DNA of 64,000 nt from GCA-002733465 sp965230525 (GTDB taxonomy: Bacteria > Pseudomonadota > Gammaproteobacteria > Enterobacterales > Kangiellaceae): contig OZ246008.1 of NCBI GenBank assembly GCA_965230525.1, forward strand, positions 682,001 through 746,000, in the 5' to 3' direction. This document shows, piece after piece, positions 43,732-52,213 of this stretch. The notes beneath the pieces were generated by a model. It saw only the letters and a list, made by a program, of their open reading frames with translations. It searched no databases and was not told the origin of the DNA. The translations under genes were made by a program, and so were the position numbers. The first letter of the stretch is position 1. Each line of letters opens with the position of its first letter.

Positions 43732-45282
43732 TTATAGATAGTTACCATTCTCATCAACACCGTTTAGGCGCATAGAGTCAGGATTAGTATCACTTGCATC
43801 AGGGATCCATTTAGAAAGACAAGTTCTGTCTTCAACACATGGGTCCGTCAATGTTTTCAAGAACTCAACTAGTTGAGCAACTTGAGTATCAGTCAAAGTA
43901 ACGTTTTCAAGACTTGTAACACCTGCAAGTCGATTCGCTTCTAACTGATCGATTGCTTTTTGTGTGTTTTCAACCATATCAACAGCTTGGATGTTTGGTG
44001 AAAGTTGACTGAAATCGTAGTTATCAAGTGCAACTTGTGGGTTTAAGTGATGACGAACAACAGCTTCTAATGTTGTGTATCCGCCAGCATGACCCCATGG
44101 TCCAGTTGCCGTAGTATTTAACAAGGTTGGTGTTCTAAATGCGTACATATCAACATCTTCACCAGTCTCTCTGAAACGACCAAAGTCATCATTTCCGTTT
44201 GGACCGTCACCTTTACCACGACCGATTTGAGGCATTCCGATCACATGGAAACCTTCATCAGTAAAGAAGTCACCAGAGTGACAAGAGGCACAATTTGCAC
44301 CGCCATCTGCAACTGAGTTGAAGAATAATTGAGCACCGACTGCAGCAGCTGGGCTAATTGCGTTATCATCACCTTCTACAAAAGCTTTCCAAGGTGTATC
44401 AACAAACACTTGAGAGTTTTCATAGGTTGCGATTGCATCGACCATGTTATCAAAGGTTACTAATTCTTCCGCCGTGCCTTCTTGATCTTCAAAACCATCA
44501 CGGAACTCATCTAACCAGTTGTTCACTACTAGTGCGCCACCAAGCGGGTCACCATAGCCACCTAAACGCTGCTGTAAGTTATCCCTTACTTCGTCGTTAG
44601 TCGTACCGTCAAAGTTAGTAAAGTCTTTCATTTCTTCTGGAGAAGTTACTGGGAAACGAGCTTGAGCAACTGATAAGTTAGCACCTGCATTTGCATCGGC
44701 TACGCCCAAAGCTGATTCTGGTGTACGAATACCTTGACCGTCAGCACCGTTCATTAGCGGTGTACCACCTATACTTTCAACACGACCATCGTGGAAAAGT
44801 ACTTGGTCCCACATTGCTAAGTTAAAAGTAGAAGGCGCGTTTCTTGGCACCGTAGGTCCACCGTCAAAGTGTTCACCTGACGCACTATGAAAACGACCAG
44901 GCCCTAACAAGTCTTGGTTCACAGCATCAACACCAACAGGTAGTGAAAGATCGTCACCGCCGCCTAGAGTCGGGTGATGACAAGTCACACAAGCTGCGTT
45001 CATATCGCCGCCAAGTGCTTTAGTAAAAAATAACTTCATTCCTAGCTGAGCTTTTGGATCATCAATGCTAGGTAAATCACGGCCTGCCGAAGGATCGCCC
45101 GTTAATCCTAAGCCCGCAATTGCTTCTCTTGCTTTTGTTGCTTCAGAGACAACAACTGGGGGAACTATAACGTCCTCTTCTGTGTCATTATCACTGCTAC
45201 ATCCCGCGAATACCAACGCCATAGCAACAGCCGCCGCGGTTCCATTTATCTTTTTTAGTAATTCCAATTTAGTGTCTTTCAC
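43732..45282 (-). CDS. Di-haem cytochrome c peroxidase / MauG-family lipoprotein
   Basis: This 516-aa lipoprotein (signal ending VFAGCSS) of the bacterial di-haem peroxidase family has two CxxCH motifs: CVTCHHP near 97 in the N-terminal (peroxidatic) domain and CASCHSG near 332 in the C-terminal (electron-transfer) domain. MauG/CcpA-like features such as RNAPSTFN and FRTPTLLNTTATGPWGHAGGY are present. It reduces hydrogen peroxide or oxidises a protein substrate. It is larger than classic CcpA (about 340 aa), with an acidic N-terminal linker and an extended C-terminus. It stands upstream of the RegBA-type genes. Confidence 0.87.
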   Translation of the reverse strand: MKDTKLELLKKINGTAAAVAMALVFAGCSSDNDTEEDVIVPPVVVSEATKAREAIAGLGLTGDPSAGRDLPSIDDPKAQLGMKLFFTKALGGDMNAACVTCHHPTLGGGDDLSLPVGVDAVNQDLLGPGRFHSASGEHFDGGPTVPRNAPSTFNLAMWDQVLFHDGRVESIGGTPLMNGADGQGIRTPESALGVADANAGANLSVAQARFPVTSPEEMKDFTNFDGTTNDEVRDNLQQRLGGYGDPLGGALVVNNWLDEFRDGFEDQEGTAEELVTFDNMVDAIATYENSQVFVDTPWKAFVEGDDNAISPAAAVGAQLFFNSVADGGANCASCHSGDFFTDEGFHVIGMPQIGRGKGDGPNGNDDFGRFRETGEDVDMYAFRTPTLLNTTATGPWGHAGGYTTLEAVVRHHLNPQVALDNYDFSQLSPNIQAVDMVENTQKAIDQLEANRLAGVTSLENVTLTDTQVAQLVEFLKTLTDPCVEDRTCLSKWIPDASDTNPDSMRLNGVDENGNYL

Positions 45283-45472
45283 AATTCACTCCTGAGTTCT
45301 TGTTGTACAATTTGAACGACCATTGCCTGTCAATTTCAAAACTACTGCATTTCTTCAATCGATCTGTAACATTAATATATTTCAATTGTCTGTATCTTGG
45401 TGGATCGCGTTATTAAAAGGTCAATAACGTGACTAATTTAACAATTTGAAACATTCTTAGTCTAGTAAAAAT

Positions 45473-46009
45473 TTACTTTTTTGCTGGTTTTTTTGCTAGT
45501 TTCCGTTGAAGCGTCCGCCGATGCATGCCTAGAGCTCTCGCAGAGGCCGATATATTTCCCTGATTATCGCTTAACACCTTTTGTATATGCTCCCACTCCA
45601 ATCGCTCGACTGACATGGGTTTTTCGCTGATTGGGGTCTCTTCACCACGCAGATTCTTTTGCTCAATATGAGCCAAAATTTCCCGCGCGGTCACCGGTTT
45701 TGCCATATAGTCGTTGGCACCTAACTTAATAGCCTCTACCGCTGTTGAAATGCTGGCATAACCGGTCAACAAAATAATAAAGCTTGTTTGATGGCTCGCT
45801 CTGATGGTTTTAATCCATCGCAGGCCAGAGTCCTGCTGCAACTTTAAATCTAACAAAATCAACGGATTAGTTGCGTTTTTGATCGCCTCTAACGCTGCTT
45901 CAGGCTGAGCAAAATGAGTGACTTGATAGCCCAAACGAGCAAAACTTCTCGCCAACACCTCGCGATAGGTCAAATCATCATCAATGATGATTAAGTCTTC
46001 GAATGCCAT
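45473..46009 (-). CDS. Response regulator of the RegA/ActR/RoxR type
   Basis: This 178-aa protein has a receiver domain with phospho-acceptor Asp54 (ILLDLKL), switch Thr in LLTGYASISTAVEAI and Lys near 102 (AKPVT). A Fis-type helix-turn-helix forms the C-terminus (NISASARALGMHRRTLQRKL, about 151-170). The receiver-plus-Fis-HTH plan without an AAA+ domain is the signature of RegA/PrrA, the redox regulator of respiration. It overlaps the kinase stop by one base (TAATG). Confidence 0.9.
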   Translation of the reverse strand: MAFEDLIIIDDDLTYREVLARSFARLGYQVTHFAQPEAALEAIKNATNPLILLDLKLQQDSGLRWIKTIRASHQTSFIILLTGYASISTAVEAIKLGANDYMAKPVTAREILAHIEQKNLRGEETPISEKPMSVERLEWEHIQKVLSDNQGNISASARALGMHRRTLQRKLAKKPAKK

Positions 46010-47343
46010 TATTGCTCTCCTAGCGGCAAGCTGATTCGAGTGAGGGTTCCACCGCTATCACTTTTAATCAGTTGAATTCTGCCGCCAACTCGCTCAATAC
46101 TTACGTTTGATAGGAACATGCCCCAGCCTAGCCCGTCCTTTTTATTCGTTTCCAATATTTCGGCCCCCAGCTTTTGCTGCTCTTCGATAGCAAGCCCTTT
46201 GCCAAAGTCTAAAATATCAACTTGCAGTTGGTCGTCCTGTTGACTAAAAGTCACCTCCACACGTGAGCTTTGATTCTCGAGGCTGGCATCGGCGGCATTA
46301 TCGAGTAGGTTAGTGATCGCTTGTTCTACACTGATGCTCAACTGAGTCGAGTGGTGTGCGAATGAGGATGACCAATGCTGTTGAAGCACTATATTGGGTC
46401 GATAGACCAACCAGTGATCAATCAAATCGGCAAGTTGCTGTCTCAGATGGGTTAATTCACCCGAAGCCTGCAATTGATTATTAGATTGATGTTGTAACTT
46501 GGCATGGTGGCTCTTTTTGCCAAGCTCCGCGATTATTTTTTTACAGTTGGCGATTTGTTTTGCTAGCAGTTTTAGATCGTCACCAATCTCGGTCTGACTG
46601 AGTTCGTGTTCGAGGTCTTCAACCACAATTGCCATGGTGGCCAACGGTGTGCCTAATTCATGAGCAGCACTGGCCGCCATTATTCCTAGGCCAAGAATTT
46701 GCTCATCTTGTAATTGGCGCTCTCTGAGTGATTGCAATTGTTTCTCTTTTCTCAACAAGGCATAACGCGTTACCAGCCCAAAAAACCCCAATAAGATGAC
46801 CGTGAGAATAAAATTGACCCACATGCCGGCGAGATGTAAATGGAAAGAAGCCAAGGGGCTTTGCTCGCCGAGCTCTAACGGGCGCTGATATAAATTTAAT
46901 AAAGAGTACAACCCGAGCTCCAGAAGGCTAATTAAAATCAATTGCTTTGGCTCCAACATGAACGAACCGAGAGCCACATAGAGTAAGAGCAAGTAAATAA
47001 AGGGATTGTTAGCGCCGCCTGTGTAATAGACCAAAAAAGCAAGAATGATGGAATCCAGTGCAATTTGCACAAACAGTTCAGTGGCTGAAAAGTGCTTTCC
47101 TGTTCTCACCTTCCAAACATAAAATCCATGTATTAATACTTCAACAATAATCACCCCCGCGAGGGAGCCTAGAGGCAACTTAAGATCCAAATAAATCACC
47201 GCAAAAGCAATCATGGTGATTTGAGCGACAATCGCGACCATTCTCACGCGATTCAATATTTGCACGTTCTCAGTGAGCGCATTGGAGGAATGATTCACTG
47301 TCTTTGTTATTGGGTCTAATACTTCAATCATTTGCGATATCAA
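46009..47343 (-). CDS. Redox-sensing histidine kinase of the RegB/PrrB/RoxS type
   Basis: This 444-aa membrane kinase has six N-terminal transmembrane helices (about 35-195). The quinone-binding motif GGANNPF is at 109-115, the H-box AHELGTPLATM with His228, and a conserved cytoplasmic Cys267 in NCKKIIAEL, matching the redox-box cysteine of RegB. HATPase motifs follow (ITNLLDNAADAS, GLGWGMFL). It should sense the quinone pool or redox state and phosphorylate its partner downstream. The first ATG (47343) or a second one four codons on may be used. Confidence 0.9.
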   Translation of the reverse strand: MISQMIEVLDPITKTVNHSSNALTENVQILNRVRMVAIVAQITMIAFAVIYLDLKLPLGSLAGVIIVEVLIHGFYVWKVRTGKHFSATELFVQIALDSIILAFLVYYTGGANNPFIYLLLLYVALGSFMLEPKQLILISLLELGLYSLLNLYQRPLELGEQSPLASFHLHLAGMWVNFILTVILLGFFGLVTRYALLRKEKQLQSLRERQLQDEQILGLGIMAASAAHELGTPLATMAIVVEDLEHELSQTEIGDDLKLLAKQIANCKKIIAELGKKSHHAKLQHQSNNQLQASGELTHLRQQLADLIDHWLVYRPNIVLQQHWSSSFAHHSTQLSISVEQAITNLLDNAADASLENQSSRVEVTFSQQDDQLQVDILDFGKGLAIEEQQKLGAEILETNKKDGLGWGMFLSNVSIERVGGRIQLIKSDSGGTLTRISLPLGEQ

Positions 47344-47451
47344 TTCTCATGGGAATCTTCAGCTAAAATCGAGCAACACTTGGTCGCATTGAAAACTAAG
47401 GGTAAGCCGGTCATTAGCGCAAGTCTAGCAGGAACAGGATGAGACGACACT

Positions 47452-47466
47452 GCGACAATTAGTCAC
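47452..47466. promoter_or_regulatory. RegA-like DNA box in the regB-type upstream region
   Basis: GCGACAATTAGTCAC (reverse strand GTGACTAATTGTCGC) has arms GCGAC / GTCAC around five bases. It is similar to the RegA/RegR box GNGRC-N5-GNCGC as I recall it. It lies 109 bp upstream of the kinase gene and immediately upstream of a weak plus-strand promoter. Confidence 0.4.
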
Positions 47467-47502
47467 ATTTCATCAACAACAAAAAATGATTATGATAACG
47501 AT

Positions 47503-47667
47503 CAGCGCAAAGCTTGCAAAATCGCCAATAATTGGTGAGTCCATGACAACTTGACGATCTCGCGGCGATGCCAAGTCATACGAAAGTAGACTTTAACGTC
47601 ATTGGAGTTTCTCGGTAAGCTCTAATTTTTTAGCCCTAGTCTAACTCCTAGCTAGGGCTTTTTTTTT
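47503..47667 (+). ncRNA. Candidate small RNA with its own terminator
   Basis: The 339-nt gap between the redox kinase and the LacI gene (both minus strand) ends with a strong terminator oriented for the plus strand: AGCCCTAG (47632-47639), CTAGGGCT (47652-47659) and a run of nine T. No plus-strand gene precedes it. A possible -10 TATGAT is at 47491-47496, with a weak -35 TTTCAT at 47468-47473, giving an RNA of about 165 nt. A 22-codon frame starting near 47487 has no ribosome binding site. RNA function is inferred only. Confidence 0.35.
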
Positions 47668-47682
47668 GCCCGATGGCAGTTC

Positions 47683-48690
47683 TTAAGAAGCAACTTTAGC
47701 GATGGAGTTTCTTGCTACAAACTCGGGGTCAAATAGGTTTTGTACCGAATCGATATTTTTTTGCTTGTAAACATTCTTCAACACCCAATGGGCGGTCGCT
47801 CGGGCCATGCGACCCAACGGGTAATTGATAGTGGAGAGTTTGGGATAGAGGTGAGCCGCAAAAATAATATTATCAAAGCCCACAATTGATAGATCGTCTG
47901 GTAACTGCAATGAGTGCTCTCTTGCCATTGTCATTGCGCCGGACGCCATTGAGTCATTGGCACAGGCGAGCCCAGTAAAAGGAATATTTTGCGCTAGCAA
48001 ATACGATAACCCTTGCTCGCCCGAAGTCTCAACAAAATCCCCTTCATAAAACAATTTGTCATGATGAGAAACGCCATATTCTTGCAGCGCTCTTTGATGC
48101 CCCTTAAATCGTTCACTTGCATCAATTTTCCACAATGGTCCCGAAATATAGGCAATTTCGCGATGACCTTGTTCAAGCAATGCTTTAGCCGCCATATATC
48201 CGCCTAACTCATTGTCTAAACTGATACATCGATCAGCCAATTCTGGAATATGGCGGTTAATCAAAACAATGGGGACTGAGCCGTTACACAGCTCGATAAG
48301 ATATTCGTCGGAAACCGACTCCACATGCAGAATCAGAGCATCGCAGCGACGCGAGATTAGAAATTCGATGGCGTCTTTTTCTTCTTGTTCTTCGCTATGA
48401 CCAGCAGCAATAATGACGTGTTTTTCCGAGGCTCTAAGCACATCCTCAATCCCGCTCATCATTTGGCTATAGAACAATCCTCGTAATTCCGACACTAATA
48501 TGCCAACACTATCGGACCGATTGGAAGCCAGCGAACGCGCAATGGTATTCGGACGGTATCCCAACTCTTTCATGGCTGCCAAAACTTTATCACGGGTCTT
48601 TTCACTGACCCGTGCATTCTTGTTCATCACTCTTGAAACGGTGGCTAAAGACACCCCGGCGAGCTCTGAAACTTCGTAGATAGTTGCCAT
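47683..48690 (-). CDS. LacI-family transcriptional regulator
   Basis: This 335-aa repressor has the LacI helix-turn-helix at residues 2-25 (TIYEVSELAGVSLATVSRVMNK), the hinge helix (PNTIARSLASNRS) and a periplasmic-binding-protein-like sugar-sensing domain with VGILVSELRGLFYSQMM and SIVGFDNI. It heads a beta-glucoside locus on the minus strand and is the likely regulator of both divergent operons. A partly conserved AGCGCT-centred site lies about 50 bp upstream of its start (autoregulation possible). Confidence 0.92.
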   Translation of the reverse strand: MATIYEVSELAGVSLATVSRVMNKNARVSEKTRDKVLAAMKELGYRPNTIARSLASNRSDSVGILVSELRGLFYSQMMSGIEDVLRASEKHVIIAAGHSEEQEEKDAIEFLISRRCDALILHVESVSDEYLIELCNGSVPIVLINRHIPELADRCISLDNELGGYMAAKALLEQGHREIAYISGPLWKIDASERFKGHQRALQEYGVSHHDKLFYEGDFVETSGEQGLSYLLAQNIPFTGLACANDSMASGAMTMAREHSLQLPDDLSIVGFDNIIFAAHLYPKLSTINYPLGRMARATAHWVLKNVYKQKNIDSVQNLFDPEFVARNSIAKVAS

Positions 48691-48738
48691 AGATTCCCTA
48701 ACGTATCAATTCTAATTTGGGCAATAGATTCCGCTTTT

Positions 48739-48752
48739 ATGAAGCGCTCACT
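48739..48752. promoter_or_regulatory. Possible LacI-family operator upstream of the repressor gene
   Basis: ATGAAGCGCTCACT shares the AGCGCT core and several flanking bases with the strong site at 52015-52028, and lies between the symporter stop and the repressor start. The symmetry is imperfect. Confidence 0.45.
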
Positions 48753-48773
48753 CTAACACAAAAAATTGTCAGA

Positions 48774-50375
48774 TTAATTGCTTTTTCGTCGTTCAATTAA
48801 GTCAGATTCTATTTGCATCATTTTGTCATCAGTTAATGGATACCATAGCATTAAAGCGGCCGCAATTAACGCGAAGACGCCAGGAATCCAACTCATCAGC
48901 GATTTCAGCGCGGGTAACGCTAATGCGATTGTTGTGTCATCAGTTCCCACATAACCATAGGCCGCAAGTACCATCACAATTAATGCCCCAGCGAAACCGC
49001 CACCGGTTTTGTTAATAAAAGTCCCTGCAGAAAAGACCAGTCCGGTGGCGCGCCGATGATTTTTCCATTCAGAATAATCGGCAGAATCGCCAAGCATCGC
49101 AAAAAATAGAACCGGCATAATCGCAGCGAAAAACTCAGACGCAATACCTAAGCCAAATAATAATCCTAGATCCTCAGGACCGATAAAATAAATCATGGAA
49201 GTGAGCAAACCGCCTGCTGAAAGTATACTCATAAACAAATATTTTTTGCCGATGAGTTTGACCAAGAAACCAGTTGAGAGCGCAGCAATCACAGAAATGG
49301 TTAGCAAAGATGCAAAGTAAAAACTGAGCAGCGCTTCTTTGCCCTCAATATTGATCCATGACGTTGGCCACCAACTAATTAAGTGTGTAATTGAAATGGT
49401 TTCACTAACATAATGCTTAAAATAATAAGCCGCCGCGCCAATCTTAATGCCATTAGACATCATAAATAGAAAACCGATGCCCAGCAAAACCAGCCAAGGC
49501 TTGTTAGTTAACAGATCAACTACATCACGTTCTTCATCAGACTTTTCAACATCACTTTTGGCTAATAGCTTTCGAATCACATAGGCTGAAATGGCAAACA
49601 CAATCGCAAAAATTATGCCGGTCATTAAATTGCGGTAGTAAAAAAACAAGGTAATTGAAATAAGCGGAATTGAGCCGAGCAACACATTAATTGCAAATCG
49701 GCCCCAATTAGTTTGAGAGTTTTTGGCTTGATTGACAGGCGCTTTTACCCGCTCTTTCGTTGAGAAAAAAGTGATGCTCAGCAAAACCACTAAAAGCGCT
49801 GCAAATAAATACATGGTGTATTGATAACCCAACTGCTCATTACCGCCACCAAAGTAATTTACCAAAACTGGGGTACCCACCATCACTGCGAATCCACCCA
49901 TAAAAGCGCCAGCGAATCGCCACGCTGACAAATGCGTTCTCTCAGTATTACTTGGGGTCATGACCCCCATCAATGCCGAGTAAGGCACGTTATTCATGGT
50001 GTATGCAAGGGTCAAGCAAATGTAGGTAACGTAAGCGTATATGAGTTTTCCGGTTGGACCTAAATCAGGCGTGGTGAAGGTCAACGCCATAAACAAGCCC
50101 AATAAAGGCGCTGAAAATAAAATCCAAGGTCTGAATTTGCCCCAGCGAGAATCCGTTCGGTCGGCAACCATGCCCATAATGATGTCGGTCACACCATCGG
50201 ACAACCTTACAACCAGCAATAAGGCAGCCACGGCTAAAGTTTCTAAGCCGAAAGTATCGGTATAAAAAACTGCCAAAAAAGCTAACGCGCCACGCCAAAC
50301 CAAATTGGCTGCGGCATCGCCCATCGAATAGCCAACTTTTTCCATAAAAGGTAGTTGATGTGATTGATTGGTCAT
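48774..50375 (-). CDS. GPH-family sugar:cation symporter (MFS)
   Basis: This 533-aa, twelve-helix transporter belongs to the glycoside-pentoside-hexuronide family (MelB/LacS-like). Visible parts are the start LPFMEKVGYSMGDAAANLVWRG, DRTDSRWGKFRPWILF in loop 2-3 (family signature) and NNVPYSALMGVMTP. A loop of about 60 residues in the middle (SDVEKSDEERDVVDLLTNK) is longer than usual. It would import oligosaccharide or glycoside split by the GH1 enzyme encoded just upstream. The 105-nt gap between the two genes has no strong terminator, so they are probably one operon. Confidence 0.9.
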   Translation of the reverse strand: MTNQSHQLPFMEKVGYSMGDAAANLVWRGALAFLAVFYTDTFGLETLAVAALLLVVRLSDGVTDIIMGMVADRTDSRWGKFRPWILFSAPLLGLFMALTFTTPDLGPTGKLIYAYVTYICLTLAYTMNNVPYSALMGVMTPSNTERTHLSAWRFAGAFMGGFAVMVGTPVLVNYFGGGNEQLGYQYTMYLFAALLVVLLSITFFSTKERVKAPVNQAKNSQTNWGRFAINVLLGSIPLISITLFFYYRNLMTGIIFAIVFAISAYVIRKLLAKSDVEKSDEERDVVDLLTNKPWLVLLGIGFLFMMSNGIKIGAAAYYFKHYVSETISITHLISWWPTSWINIEGKEALLSFYFASLLTISVIAALSTGFLVKLIGKKYLFMSILSAGGLLTSMIYFIGPEDLGLLFGLGIASEFFAAIMPVLFFAMLGDSADYSEWKNHRRATGLVFSAGTFINKTGGGFAGALIVMVLAAYGYVGTDDTTIALALPALKSLMSWIPGVFALIAAALMLWYPLTDDKMMQIESDLIERRKSN

Positions 50376-50480
50376 AAGCGTTCTCTTGTTATTTTTTATC
50401 GCTTAAATGGAGAGCTTGGTCATAAGGCTTGGTCCATCGGTTTTCATAACTGAATGGTTTGTCGGGCTAATTTCATACGG

Positions 50481-51818
50481 CTAGTATTCCGACCGATTTT
50501 TGACTAAGTCTCTATAAGCTAAACCACTTGTTTTTACAATTCTTTGCTGGCTTGGGTAATCAACATAAACTAAACCAAAACGTTTAGTATACCCTTCGGC
50601 CCATTCAAAATTATCCATTAAACTCCAAGCAAAGTATCCTCGCACATCAACGCCCTCAAGAATCGCTTCATTAACTGCATTTAAGTGCTGCTGCAAGTAG
50701 TCTAATCGTTTGGGATCATTTACTTGACCATTTTCAATTTTATCAGCATCAGCCATACCATTTTCAGTAATGTAAACTGGCGGTAAATCATATAGCTGAT
50801 TCAGCGAAAGCAACAGATCCGTCATGGCTTGCGGATAGATTTGCCAACCTATATCGGTTAGCGGCGGTTGAGCCGGCAACTCTTCAAACCCGTATTCGTC
50901 ATCGGAGGCGCAATACACCGCTCGAGTATAGAAATTCACGCCCAAGTAATCTATTTCGGTTGAGATGATTGCCATATCACCCTCCATAATATCAGGTCGA
51001 TAATCGCCTGGAAGTTGATGGATTATGTCGGGGTACTTTCCTTCGAACAACGGTTTAGCATACCATTGATTAAAGTGATCATTGGCCTTGGCAGCGGCGG
51101 TTTGATCGGCTTCATTGTCCGTTTGAGGATATGCAGGGGTAAAATTGAGCACAATCCCTTTCATAATACTGGGGCAGTTTTGATTTAGAACTTGTATCGC
51201 TAATCCATGAGCTAATAACAAATGATGCGCCGCTTTTTTACCATATTCGCGACTCTTCATGCCTGGCGCGTGAATTCCAGCCTCATAACCTAAATATGCG
51301 CTGCAAAATGGCTCGTTTAAAGTAGCATAGGAATGTACTCTGTCGCCAAGCGCTTTAGAAACCTTATCAACATAATTACGAAATTGATAAGCTGTTTCTC
51401 GATTAAGCCAGCCCCCCTTTTCAGCTAAATAAGACGGTAAATCCCAATGATAAAAAGTCACAAACGGTTTGATATTACGTCGATTCAACTCATCAAGTAG
51501 TTGCGTATAAAATTCGACACCTTCTGCCCTCAACTCTCCTGCTTGGTCGATTAGCCGGGGCCAAGAAAGTGAAAGTCGATAAGCATCAACCCCCAGGGAT
51601 TCAATCAAATCGATATCTTGTTTCCAACGGTTAAAATGATCGCAAGCTACATCGCCATTTGAGCCATCAGCTATTTTGTTGGGTTGGGCACAAAAGTCAT
51701 CCCAAATACAGGGCAGGCGATGCTCTACCCCACCTTCAATTTGAAATGATGCCGTTGCAACGCCGTAAACGAACGAGCGCGAACGCATGATAGAAGGTTT
51801 TTTGATGGTCAAATTCAT
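50481..51818 (-). CDS. Glycoside hydrolase family 1 beta-glucosidase
   Basis: This 445-aa cytoplasmic GH1 enzyme has the acid/base Glu169 in TLNEP and the nucleophile Glu in YITENGMAD (near 350). FVYGVATASFQIEGG is the N-terminal signature and the C-terminal region shows WSLMDNFEWAEGYTKRFGLVYVDY. It should hydrolyse cello- or laminari-oligosaccharides or other beta-glucosides after import. No signal peptide is seen. The next gene is the GPH symporter. ATG 51818 has only a weak ribosome binding site; the in-frame ATG ten codons on is an alternative. Confidence 0.93.
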   Translation of the reverse strand: MNLTIKKPSIMRSRSFVYGVATASFQIEGGVEHRLPCIWDDFCAQPNKIADGSNGDVACDHFNRWKQDIDLIESLGVDAYRLSLSWPRLIDQAGELRAEGVEFYTQLLDELNRRNIKPFVTFYHWDLPSYLAEKGGWLNRETAYQFRNYVDKVSKALGDRVHSYATLNEPFCSAYLGYEAGIHAPGMKSREYGKKAAHHLLLAHGLAIQVLNQNCPSIMKGIVLNFTPAYPQTDNEADQTAAAKANDHFNQWYAKPLFEGKYPDIIHQLPGDYRPDIMEGDMAIISTEIDYLGVNFYTRAVYCASDDEYGFEELPAQPPLTDIGWQIYPQAMTDLLLSLNQLYDLPPVYITENGMADADKIENGQVNDPKRLDYLQQHLNAVNEAILEGVDVRGYFAWSLMDNFEWAEGYTKRFGLVYVDYPSQQRIVKTSGLAYRDLVKNRSEY

Positions 51819-51957
51819 AATTATTATCTTTTGGTTCTAACTGGTTCTAAAGTCACGGCTGCTGATATTTAAAAAAACGTCCCAAGACCAATAAATTGGC
51901 GTTGGGACGACCAATGACAGAGGCCTAAAAAGCCCTCCACTTTTCAATGACAATCAA

Positions 51958-51971
51958 CAGAAGCGCTCTAA
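51958..51971. promoter_or_regulatory. Second AGCGCT-centred site in the divergent GH1/transporter region
   Basis: CAGAAGCGCTCTAA lies 57 bp from the strong operator, on the GH1 side of the 395-bp intergenic region. It could let a LacI-family tetramer loop the DNA or repress the GH1 operon. The symmetry is weaker than at 52015. Confidence 0.45.
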
Positions 51972-51986
51972 ATTTTCGTAAAAGCA

Positions 51987-52014
51987 TTGATCTTCAACTC
52001 AAATATGATATAAA
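51987..52014 (+). promoter_or_regulatory. Promoter of the FucP-type transporter operon
   Basis: TTGATC (51987-51992), a 16-nt spacer and TATAAA (52009-52014) form a sigma-70-type promoter. The predicted start site falls inside the adjacent LacI-type operator, so bound repressor would block transcription. The leader to the transporter ATG is about 190 nt, with no further gene seen in it. Confidence 0.6.
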
Positions 52015-52028
52015 TGAAAGCGCTTACA
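52015..52028. promoter_or_regulatory. LacI-family operator
   Basis: TGAAAGCGCTTACA fits the LacI/GalR-family operator form TGNAAGCGCTTNCA exactly. It covers the transcription start of the transporter operon and is the likely main target of the regulator at 47683-48690. Confidence 0.75.
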
Positions 52029-52213
52029 TACAGATTAGATGTTTCTCAATTAAACGTCAACACATTTAATAAAGAGAATTTTGCAATCAATTCCAATCGC
52101 GATTCGATAGTCGCGTTGCGCCGTTTTTATGAATTCGGCAGGCAAGTGATTAGCGACTCTTGAGAAATCGCCAATAATAATTATTTGATTCGCTGACACT
52201 TTGGGAGAAATTC

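Noticed and set aside
47640..47667. Orphan hairpin as terminator of the LacI gene
   Set aside because: On the LacI strand the hairpin is followed by an A-run, not a T-run, so its orientation fits the plus strand instead, although bidirectional use cannot be excluded.
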